Assembly: GCA_973895155.1 (NCBI GenBank)
Contig: OZ316894.1
Span: forward strand, 13,640,001 to 13,704,000
DNA from: Marsupella aquatica
Lineage: Eukaryota > Marchantiophyta
DNA: 64,000 nucleotides
Reading direction: 5' to 3'
Below, piece after piece: positions 33,017 to 43,867 of this stretch (positions are counted from its first letter, which is position 1; each line of letters opens with the position of its first letter). A program made the position numbers and the translations under genes. The notes below the pieces were generated by a model. The model saw nothing but the letters and a program-made list of their open reading frames with translations. It was not told where the DNA came from and did not search any database.

Positions 33017-33776
33017 TCCAATGTCTCTAATGTTTCTGTTTGTAGTGAAACAATTGAGAGTTTCTTTGAAAGGACTCTTTTGCTAGCTCCAGGCTTAAGG
33101 GCTTCTAAGCCTTCGTGCTGTCCGCCTTCGATCCGGATTCGATGATACAGGTCCTCAACCCGTGCTCGCAACCACTTACCCGCAGGCTGCACCCTGTGCA
33201 CGTCTCGGGTAGTGCGTTCGGCCCGGCGCTGCCACCCATATACGAGAAACCCACACACATATGCGCACACATGCATACAATCTCGATTTACACGAAGGAA
33301 AAATGATGGGAAAGGATTTTTACTACAAAGGGAACATATGCGTACACTTAGTTGACACGACAGCCCTGAAATGCACAGGTTCAAGGCCAAGGGTGCACAC
33401 TACAACGGAGCCCGGCTCCGCACTCGCCCGGCAAGCTTAGTCCTACCCCCTCCCCTTGGTACTCTGTCATTCCCAGAGGTCGGGACTCCCCGCATGTCCC
33501 GCGGATGTCCGACTCTGAAACTAAAAACCCCCCCTGCCTCTACCGAGGGGTGCACTAAATACTAAGAGCCGAGGAATGGGGCGTCCTCCCGCCAAAGATT
33601 CGCTGACCAAGGTCCTAACTAAGCTGACAGTCAGGCCGGAAAACGGCTGTGTCTTATTAGAAGATCCTAATCTACGCAGGCTGGACAGCAGGGCAGCGCT
33701 GCCGTACCTAAGGCAGGTGCCTGTCCCAAGAGCCTGACTAAGCCAATCCTAATCCTAATCTATTCCTACTCCGCCG

Positions 33777-36419
33777 CTAATGCCTGGCACGCTTGCCAGA
33801 GCCGCCCGAATGGGAACGGCCATCCCGCTGTCTTCGAAGCCTGTCATTGTCCGCTTTGAGGAGCTGGACCTGGTCCAGCAGAGATTCGTTCTCTTGCCTC
33901 GCCGCGTCCGTCTCCTCTGCTGCCTCCTGACATGCCTCCTCCAGCTGCTGGGCATCGCTCGCCAGTTTACTCGCCAGCTGGTCCTGCTTCTCGGCCTCGG
34001 TTTGGAGCCGCGCCATCTCGGCCTGCAGTGTGGCTATCTCCGTCGCGTCCCGCTGGGCTCGCTCCTCGGCCTCCTCCAGGTCTTTCTGCCAGGTGACAGC
34101 TTGTTTCTTCAAACTGTCAATCTGGTTCCGGAGTCGTGTAATCTCGGCCTCGTTCCCAGCTTTGGCCTGTTCGGCTAGGGCGGTAAGAGCGTACGCCTTT
34201 GCTAACAACTCATCGGCGGCTGCAACCTTGGGTCGTAGTTGCAGAAGTTCAGCCTCTTGAGCCGCCACTTCGTTCTTTAGGTACACGGACTCCACCCGGT
34301 ACCGCTCTATCCTCTGAAGGGCCTCCGACTGGGCCCGCCCTGCCTTTACGGCGGCAACCAACTCCTGATTGAAGAAACAAGCTACCTTCCGAGCCATGAA
34401 CTCCCCGGTATCCCGGGCAATTTGATGAGAGAAATCTCCTAGAAGCCCGTTCAGAAACGTACCCTGTACGAAGAGTTCCGGGTGGTCCAAGTTGTGCCTG
34501 TCCGGATTTGGGCACGGGCAGACATCAACACGCGCAGGGGCCGGGGCAGTGACGTCCAGCCCTGGGGACATAACGTTGGAAGGGGCCGGAGTATCCTCCT
34601 GCAGCGATGTCCGGTTCTCCGGAATTGCCACCGGCGGGTCCTTGGGAGGCCCGGGTGCGGGTAAGACCTCTGCCGTACCAACTTCTGTACTTAGCCCGGC
34701 TAGTTGGGTCGCATCAACGGTTGCGACGACCGACCCCTCCGGCGCCTCCTCGGTTACGATTACAGCTATTTGTGGAGGTGGGGTGGGTGAAGCTGGCGTG
34801 TCCACTGGACTTCGGGCCTCGGGTTGGGGTCGTCTCTCCAATGCCGGAAAAACCCACCTAGCTGGGACCAGCTTTGTAACGTTGATGCGGGGAAGGGTTC
34901 GTCGATCAAACCGGGCATACCACTCAAGAATGATTTCGATGTGGCTAGCGAAATACGCCTTCCCGCCAATGTACAGCGTCTTCCTTCGCCGCTCCATCTC
35001 TTCATGGAATTTCTTAGCGAAGTACGACGCCCACTTCCTAGATCGATAGTTCTCGACCTGGATGACCTGGGCGGCGGAGATCTCCCCCCGGGGTTCCATC
35101 AAGTGGAGAGCGTACCTCTGGAACTCCAGCCGCTCAGCTATCTCGGGCATGAGGCAGGTCCTCATCACGAACCCGTTGTCTACTGATCCCTCTGAGGGAA
35201 AACTTGAAGATTGGTACTTGGCCCCCTTGCCCCCGGGAGCCCGTGATTCGACTCGATGGTCACCTTCGGGTAACCCGAAGATCATCTTGAGCCGTTCTTC
35301 TATGAGGGACATATTCCTTCCCCGCAGCCGAGTCTGTTGACGTACGTCGTCATAATTCTTGACGAATTCTGTCATGTCCTCCCCGTAGTACCTGCAAGTG
35401 TTCCAGGGGAGAGAGGCGAGGTGCTCAAATCCCTGAGTCTTCAGGTACACCGCATGCTTGGGATGGAGGATGTTGTTGTGAACGTTTTCCCCCATGCGAT
35501 GCATCGTTACCTTGGCTACGGCTACCGTGGCTAACGGTAACCCGGATGCACTGGCGGATTCCTTTCTCTTCTTTCCCCGTGACTGACTCGGGGAAGGTGA
35601 TACTTCCCCATCCTCCCGATCGGGCCTGGGGAGTGCCACTGCGGTTGGTAACGGGCCCGGGGCGGCCACGGTCACCATGTTGTCTGCTGGGGCCGCTCCT
35701 GGGGTCAGAGCAGGGGGTGAGGACGGTATAGTGTCGGCCCCCCGAGCGCTTGTTCCTCTGGGCCGCCTGGTCAAGGGTGGGGTAGCCTCGTCGTCATCGC
35801 TAAGATCCACAGCGTTGATGACGGAGCGTACCTGTGCTGGCTGGGTGATAGGTGGTGGGGTTTGGCTAGGCTGCGGCTGAGGCTGAAGCTGAAGCTGAGG
35901 TTGCATGGGCACGGGTACGGGTACGGGTACGGGTCCGGCTGAGTTGGTCATGTTGGTTGATGGCCGAGTTCCCATGAAGCTCTGTAGGTGTTGGTAGAAG
36001 TTCTCCGAAGCGAGCGCGGACGCCCTTGTCGAACGGTTGGTACTGGACTCGCCGTTAATGACTGCTCGAACCTGGGCAGGGATGTGGTCGAAGTGATGTC
36101 GCTGCAGGTCGATTGTACCCGGGATATTGAAGACCTCGTCCGGAAGCCGAAGCAATGCTTCCCAGAACCCGATATATTTGTCTCCGTCAAAGAAGTACCC
36201 AGATACCTCAGCTGGTCGGTAAAGCTCGCTCTAAGACGGGTAGTCAAAGTTAAGGACGTAGTGGTGTCGTCCTGCTAGGCGGATGGCTCTCTCGTATTCG
36301 CGTTCGATCTCGTATCGGCGCGGGTTGGCGTGTTTCAATGAATCGGCCAAGTGCCTTCCGGTAGATAGGAACTGCGTCCAGAATCGAATGGCCGAGCTGG
36401 AGAGGATCGTGTGCGACAT
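33777..36419 (-). pseudogene. LTR-borne ORF, 3' LTR of B
   Basis: Nearly identical to the intact ORF at 43868-46510, but with TAG at 36231-36233 where the 5' LTR has CAG. Below that codon the frame is open for more than 790 residues through the globular domain and the coiled coil to SGKRARH. One nonsense change therefore separates it from the intact copy. Confidence 0.85.
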
Positions 36420-36520
36420 TCAGAGGAGATAGTAGTGGCGACCTAGAGAGAACGAGAGAGCTGGGGTCGAAGCTGGCGCGCGGACTGATGGACTGGTGCA
36501 CTACAAAGGGTTGGCTCCCC

Positions 36521-36527
36521 TTTTATA
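36521..36527 (-). promoter_or_regulatory. TATA box of the B 3' LTR
   Basis: TATAAAA on the minus strand, about 360 bp inside the LTR, as in the other copies. Confidence 0.65.
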
Positions 36528-36852
36528 CTTTGAGGGCTTGTCGATCCCCGACGTCTCCTCGACGCCCATAGGTTGAACCGCTCATGCTTGTGGTGTACCG
36601 GCCACTCCGCCGGTCTGAGTCAGCGTGCGTCAGTGGCCGCTTCCTTAAGTTCGTTATACGGACCCGAGGGAGGGGCCCCTCCATGCTCATAACCCGGGTG
36701 TGCGAATAGCGACCCGCCGCCAGCCCGAACCTGAAGTCCCCCTTATTGCCTAATGATGTCCTACCCCTAATGATTACCTAAATACTATCGTTATGCTAAT
36801 AATAGCGGCCTAAGACCCACCTAACGTGCGTGCCGAGCGCAGTTAGACTGAA

Positions 36853-39800
36853 TCACTCATTAACCGCCGTACCGGCGGCGTCACATAGCTCCCTGCTTAA
36901 TTGTGAAGCGTCCTCGCGAACATCGCTATCGGCGTCGTCATCTTGATGGTGGTACTTTTTTACACGATCGTAGCTGATTCGCGTGGGGAGTAAATCGCCG
37001 GCATACGTCGCAAGCTCCAAAGATCCGTTTCGGTAGATCTGATTGACAAGGAAGGGCCCCAACCACCGGGTATGCAGCTTCCCTGGAAACTGCATGTACC
37101 TACTATCGTACAGAAGGACTAGATCGCCTGCCACAACGTCGACCCTCCGTAGTCCTTTGTCGTGCTGCTTCTTCGAAGTTGCCTGTTTCTTCACGGTGTG
37201 TCGAGCTGCCAGTAGCCGTGCTTCTTCCAAGGCTTCAATCTGATAAGCTCGGTCTGACAGACTTTCAGATTCAGGTAAGCGATCCCGAATGCTGACCCGT
37301 GGAGTGTGCACTTCAAATTCGACGGGCACCAACGAATGTTGGCCGAACACCAGAAAGTACGGGCTATGACTCGTAGTAGTTTTGTAAGCTAGATTATACG
37401 AGTACACCGCCGCGTACAACTTATCATCCCAATCCATTTTGTGCGCAACTACAGTTTTGTTGAGGATCTTCCCAATGATACCATTTGCTCTCTCCGCCAT
37501 CCCGTTGGCTTTAGGATGATATGGGGTAGTCTTGCGGTGCTTGACTAGGTAACGCTCCGTAAGCTGGGCTACGGTGTCATTGAGGAAGTGGGTTCCACGG
37601 TCGCTTACCAATTCTAAGGGCGGTCCGAATCGGGTGAAAATCTGTTCGTATAAGAATCTGGCACTGGTTGCGGCGTCGTCCTTTACCGTAGCCCGCGCTT
37701 CGACCCATTTGGTGGAGTAATCAATAGCTAATAGGATGTATCTGCACCTTCGCCTTTGGGTAACGGGAGTGAACGGTCCGATATAATCAATTCCCCATTT
37801 TTCGAATGGTGCCAATGGAAGCACAGATGTGAGCGGGTGATGATGAGCCCGCCTCGGGGCCCCCGCTCGCTGACACAAGTCACAGCCCTTAATGAAGCGC
37901 TGTACATCCCGATGCAACGTAGGCCACCAATACCCCGAGTCCAGAATCTTTCGGGCTGTCGTAACTGCCGCGAAATGGCCTCCAGCTTCTTCTTCATGCA
38001 GGGCCCGTATCACGATAAGTGTCTCCTTATACTCTAAGCAGCGTCGTAACTTTCCGTTAATACCTTCCTTATGTAGGTGACCCTGTATCATGACGTAAGG
38101 CCCGGCTTTCCGTAAAAACACAGCGGCGGCCTCCTGATTGATGCCGTCAGGGATGCGGCCCGTTAAAAGGAAGGTGATTATTGAGCCGTACCACGTTGGT
38201 GTCCCTTCCCCTACGTGGAACAACTCCTCATCCGGAAAAATATCATCAATTGGCTGATCGACTGGTACGCCGTCCAGTCGTGAAAAGAAATCGGCATTGA
38301 GGTGTACCCTTCCTGGCCGAACCCGAACTTCGTAATTAAATTCCTGGAGAAGTAGCACCCACCGGGCTATCCGTCCTGTCACATCCGCTTTGTTGACCAT
38401 GTACTTCAGGCTATCATGATCCGTGTGGAAAATGACCTTGTAGCCTAGCAGATAGTGTCGGAACTTTTTACACGAGTAGATTATTCCCAAAGCTTCTCGA
38501 TCAGTGGGGGAATAATTCTTTTCGGCTGCAAATAGTTGACGGCTAGCGAAATAGATGGGGTGATCACGTCCATCCTCATCTAGCTAACTAAGTACGGATC
38601 CGATACAGAACCCTGACACATCAACATACACGTGGAACTCCTTATTCCAGTCTGGGGTGACCATGATAGGCGCGGTGGTGAGTCGTTTACGGAGTTCCTC
38701 AAAAGCAATCCGTCTCCGGGGTGTTTCCTCGACCGCTGCGTCCTTCTTCATCATCTCAGTTAAGGGCAACGCAATTTTAGCAAAGTCTTTAATGAACCGG
38801 CGGTAATACCCTACGCAGCCCAAGAAGGATCGTACTGCTTTTTGATCCAAGGGGAACACCACCGCCATCCAGGCCGCAACTTTCTCTTGGTCCACCTCAA
38901 TGCCCCGTTTAGACACACGATGCCCGAGTAACACCCCCTCCTCTACCCCGAAGAAGCATTGGCGGGATGTAGTTTGAGGTTAACATCTCGGCATCGTTGC
39001 AACGTTCGTCGTAGGTGTTCGGGGTGCATGGCAACGGTTCCGAAGATAGCAAAGTCATTGATAAATATCTCCAAAAATTCCCGTAGGAAATCGTGGAAGA
39101 TATTCATCATAAGGCGCTGAAACATAGCCGGGGGCGTTACACAGACCAAAAGGCATCCTCCGAAATGCGAACGTTCCCCACTCCGTAGTGAACGTTGTTT
39201 TGAGCTGATCCGCGAGACGAATCCAGATTTGGTTATAACCTGAATACCCGTCAAGAAATGTATAGATTTCATTTCGGGCCACCATATCTAGAACCATATC
39301 CGTGAATGGTAATGGGTAATGGTCTTTTCGGGTTGCGTCATTCAGCTTACGGTAGTCCTGACAGATACGAATCTTAGGTTTTCCATCCGTACCTCCCTTC
39401 TTTGGTACAATGACAATGGGAGAGACCCAGTCGCTGGCCATTACCGGGTAAATGATATCGGCGGCGAGGAGACGATCAATTTCCTCCTTCACTAAGATGG
39501 AGTACCTCGGATTCATGCGACGTTGTCGCTGTCGTACCGCATGGGCTCCTAGGTTCAGATCGATTGTGTGTTCTCCCAACTCGGGGGAGACGCCTGTTAA
39601 ATCATGATGACTCCATGCAAACACATCTTCATATTCCTTGAGCAAAGCTTGGATGGCTTTTTCAGCCTTCCCCGTCAAAGCGTGGCCCAGGTTAAAAGAT
39701 TTGTCCATCCCAATAGTGTACTTCCGGTAGTGCTCCTTCCTGATGACTTCAACCTGGTTTCGCAGACTCGGGTCCAGGCTCGCGTCAAGCTCAGCTAACC

Positions 39801-40716
39801 GAACCCCTCTGTACATGGGTGGGACCGGGATTGGTCTCGGGATGGGGTTTACTTCCTCCAATTGCGGAATGGACGGATCCCATGAGACTCGCTTTTTATG
39901 TCTCGGTCTCGAGTTTTCGGCCTCAGGCGGTTGTTGGGCTGGTTCATGGTTACAAGGCTCTGAAATGGAAGGAGTAGCCACGGCTCCCTGCTTGGCTGGA
40001 GCCGTGTCCTCCGTCTCGACGAGTTGTTCGTGCGTTTCCTCATCCCCGACAGTAGATGTACTTGGGGTGGACTCAATGGCAGCCCTCGGGTAATTTAGGA
40101 GATGTGTTTCTCGGGTTGCTTCAACTCCGAAGACATCTTCCTCGGATAGGGACGAGATGAGTTCGATCATATTGAGTTCCTCTTCCTCCGAGGTCTCCGA
40201 ATCATATTCCTCGGGTCCTTGTGGGGTTTCTCCCTGATAATCGTCCATTGCCCAGGATACCCGTACGGTGGGTTCCCCGAACCGTAGCTCCTTCTTTCCC
40301 CAATCCGTGACTACACGGCCACCGTACAGCCACGGCCTGCCCAGAAGAACCGGATAAGAGGAGGGACGAACCGGCCTCATGACTAAGAAGTTGAGATAGA
40401 ACTCTACCCCTCCCACCAGAGTGAGCACTCGTGTGAGCGTGCCTAATGGGAGGACCCTTGCCCCGTTTGCTAATCTGATAGCTCGGGCCGTGGGTTGATA
40501 CGTGAGGTATCCTAACTTGACTGACGTTTCTTCAGTCATGATGTTGACTCCCGCTCCTCCGTCTACAAGGACCATCTTGATGGTACAGTTATTAATTTCG
40601 ATCGAGATGTCCGGCGCTCCAAGGTCCTCGCATATCATGTTGCAGTCCGCACTCCCAACTTGGGGTAGTCTTCTCCTTCGGCGACCCATGAGCAACTCCC
40701 TCAGTTGTCGTCTGTA
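36853..40716 (-). pseudogene. pol: pol of element B
   Basis: Protease (VDGGAGVNIM), RT, RNase H and integrase are all present in order. The integrase and the RNase H end are open from 38490 to 36853, with HHCC (CDLCQRAG) and D-D-E motifs (WGIDYIGPF, VSDRGTHFLND, NGMAERANG). Lesions: frameshifts near 39125 and 38945, TAG at 38584-38586, and the RT catalytic motif reads FINDF instead of FIDDF. The stop at 36853 lies 33 nt inside the 3' LTR. No D insertion is present, so this copy shows the ancestral pol of the family. Confidence 0.9.
36886..36898 (-). promoter_or_regulatory. Polypurine-tract candidate of B
   Basis: AAGCAGGGAGCTA on the minus strand abuts the LTR start. Confidence 0.5.
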
Positions 40717-42843
40717 CTATGGGTTATTCTGCAGCAGTTGCCCCACCGTTGCTGTAACCGGGCAACTCTTCACGTCCTCCTTAATATCATAGTCCTCCTT
40801 TGTTTCTTTCGTTGGCTGCTGCTTGGCTTCCTCTTGTTTATCTTGCTTTTCTTGCTCCTGACGCCGGGCTGTCTCGGCTGCTTTGATGTCCTTATCGATT
40901 GCCTTCTGGTATTCCCGAGCTTCGTAAGCCTCCAGCTGTTTCTTTACCAATTCTTCGATGCGGGGGAAAAATAGCTTCGGGTCGTCCCGTCGGTAGTCAT
41001 CGTCCTTTTCTGGGGGTATATTTATCGCTGGCTGCACTGGAGTAGTATCTTGCTTTTTCCTCCGTTTCTCCTCCGTCTTTTCTTCCTTCCGTTCGGCCCT
41101 TGTCGACACTCGGTAGCACTCGGCCTCATCCAATGGATTAGGGTGTTCCGCCACGTCCACCAGATTCACCCACTCGGTGTTGTCATCTTGCCATTCTACA
41201 GCAATCATTTGGACGACTGCATCGCTCGTGACTGGTCCAGCCTGGGCCGGTCTAGCCGCACTCGTTCGAGCAGCGATTACCAACGGACAGTTGGCCGTGG
41301 AATGAGCCTCCGTTTTGCAAACTTGACATAGTGGGGTGCCTCGGCCATCTCCCTGACGTCTTGGTTCGGTGCATTCCCTCGCAAAGTGTCCTGGCTTTTC
41401 ACAGTTGTAACAAACCGGGGACCGCCAAATCCCTGGCTTAGGAGGGATGCTCGGGTTACTGATAACCTGGAAACTCCGGCCATTACTTGGGTAGGGGTAC
41501 GCAGTTCTACCCGCTAAATTACGCGGACCAACCGTTGAAATCTGGTACACGGAGTCAGGAGGGTCCTCAAAGAAATACTCCGTGGACTCCGATTCGGGGC
41601 CCGGGTTGTCAACATCATCCAGCTCTACTTGGTGAACTCGGTTCTTCCACCTTGGGCATTCCTGCACCACATGGCCGGATTGGAAGCACTTTGAACACCA
41701 CGCATGGGCTCGAATCTCAGATGGCTTCTTCTTCTCCACCGGCTTCTCCGCAAGATGTACTGACAGTGCTTTGAGTCGATCCGTGATTTCGTTCAGCTTG
41801 TCTGCTTCGGCAGCCTTTGGATCTGGTATCGTTCTTCGCGCCCGGGGTTTAATCTTCCCCTCCTTCTTCACTCGTCTCTTCTTCTTTTTGCTCCGGCTTT
41901 CGCTCTCCAAGTCACTTCCTGATGAACTGGAGGTAGAGGATCCGATGCTTGAAGCTGAATCCGAACTGGATTCCGTCTCGGAGCTGGACGAGGTCGAACG
42001 ATGTTTCTTCTTCTTCTTCCGTTTCTTCTTCCTCTCGTCGTCCGATTCGGAGTCACTGTCACTGAAGGTTTCGTACTTACCCTTCCTGTGGCGTGCTCGC
42101 TGGCTCCGCCGGGAGTTATAGGTGGACTCCCGGTAAGTTTCGGCGCACGCTATGGCTGCCTGCATTGAAATTGGATTATTCTGGCGTACCCAGAATTGCA
42201 TATTCGTGGGCAAACCATGAAGGAACCATGTAAGCTGGAGCGCGTCTCCTGGCCTGGGCCGGATCTTGGCCGCAAGTTTCTGAAACTTCTGAATGAACTT
42301 CCGCAGGGACTCTTTTTTTCCCATGCGAAGCTGGCCAATCTTTAATAGAGAACGTTGTTCTGATCCAATGGCACGAAACTCCTGCAGCAATGCAGCTTGG
42401 AATTGTGCCCAGGTAGTCCCGGGTGGTAACGAGTTGTACCATGGACGAGCTTCTCCCCGCATTACTCCCGGGAGGACGGTTAGCTTAATGGCGTCTTCCC
42501 CATTAGCTTTAGCAGTGGCTTCAAACTCATCCAACCATTCATCCGGATCATCCCCATGACGCCCTTTGAAAGGTCGATAATGAAATCGCGATCGTTGCGA
42601 TATTTGTGGAGGCGCCTGAGCAGCGCGGGCCACCGGTGGAGCGGCTGCCATAGGTGGTGGTGGTGGTGGTGGAACCGCAGCAGGGCCGGTCGAACCGGAC
42701 CCCGAAGATCCCGGGGGTATGTTCATACGTCGGGACGATTGCGAGTCCTCCGAGCCTGACGAGTCGGAGCTTGTTGTGGTTGCACTTTCTCGTTCGCTGG
42801 TCAATCTCCTCAAGTAAGCTGCTTGAGAACGAGTGACGGGCAT
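40717..42843 (-). pseudogene. gag: gag of element B
   Basis: Opens at ATG 42843 (MPVTRSQAAYLRRL) and is open for 708 residues up to a TAG at 40717-40719, where A has CAG; in A the frame runs on into protease. Contents: Pro-rich N-terminus, gag region (WLDEFEATAKANGED, LRKFIQKFQKLAAKIRP), Lys/Ser/Glu-rich segment, and three CX2CX4HX4C knuckles (CSKCFQSGHVVQEC, CYNCEKPGHFAREC, CQVCKTEAHSTANC). Apart from the TAG it is the better preserved gag in the window and contains 18 residues near 41160 that A has lost. Confidence 0.88.
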
Positions 42844-42937
42844 TTACTCATATAAATGCAATGGTTAGTACTACGTCCTGATGTATCCTGCCTAGGTGAA
42901 TACGCACATGTCTCCCCTCTACGATATGTAGAGTGCC

Positions 42938-42954
42938 CCCTCCATCTAGCGCCA
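42938..42954 (-). promoter_or_regulatory. Primer-binding-site candidate of B
   Basis: Same TGGCGCTAGATGGAGGG word as in A, about 13 bp after the LTR end. Confidence 0.55.
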
Positions 42955-43867
42955 AAACAAAGGCTATGTCACGTCGTAGGCTTCGGCCTTAACTCAAACT
43001 TCAGCTTAGACGGGCACATCCCTCGTAAATCTGAGGGTTCGGGCAGGAAGGGAAGCACGTAATGCACCTTATTCTCGTAAACTAGCGCTAAGTGCGCATA
43101 CTGCTAAATACGGACACCTCCTAGGTATGGTTTGTGTTCCGCCGCCGGAACGTACCTTAGTCGATAGCAGGATCGACCCCGACTTAAGGGCTTCTAAGCC
43201 TTCGTGCTGTCCGCCTTCGATCCGGATTCGATGATACAGGTCCTCAACCCGTGCTCGCAACCACTTACCCGCAGGCTGCACCCTGTGCACGTCTCGGGTA
43301 GTGCGTTCGGCCCGGCGCTGCCACCCATATACGAGAAACCCACACACATATGCGCACACATGCATACAATCTCGATTTACACGAAGGAAAAATGATGGGA
43401 AAGGATTTTTACTACAAAGGGAACATATGCGTACACTTAGTTGACACGACAGCCCTGGAATGCACAGGTTCAAGGCCAAGGGTGCACACTACAACGGAGC
43501 CCGGCTCCGCACTCGCCCGGCAAGCTTAGTCCTACCCCCTCCCCTTGGTACTCTATCATTCCCAGAGGTCGGGACTCCCCGCATGTCCCGCAGATGTCCG
43601 ACTCTGAAACTAAAAACCCCCCCCCTGCCTCTACCGAGGGGTGCACTAAATACTAAGAGCCGAGGAACGGGGCGTCCTCCCGCCGAAGATTCGCTGACCA
43701 AGGTCCTAACTAAGCTGACAGTCAGGCCGGAAAACGGCTGTGTCTTATTAGAAGATCCTAATCTACGCAGGCTGGACAGCAGGGCAGCGCTGCCGTACCT
43801 AAGGCAGGTGCCTGTCCCAAGAGCCTGACTAAGCCAATCCTAATCCTAATCTATTCCTACTCCGCCG

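Larger units (their letters stand above)
28700..33091 (-). mobile_element. DNA transposon DT1, left part (transposase side)
   Basis: Carries the SWIM/MULE-like transposase gene. It is joined to the right part at 46977-50640 by the shared 15-bp palindrome TAGCGCC-N-GGCGCTA-type, found on both sides of retrotransposon B and nowhere inside it. The relative DT2 shows the same head-to-head gene pair, which supports B having landed in the shared promoter region. Outer ends and terminal inverted repeats were not found. Confidence 0.7.
33092..36885 (-). repeat. 3' LTR of B, truncated at its outer end
   Basis: Starts TGTGACGCCGCC at 36885 and matches the 5' LTR closely until about 33092, where ggcttaaggg meets unrelated DT1 sequence. 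The final 215 bp or so seen at 42967-43181 are missing. Confidence 0.9.
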
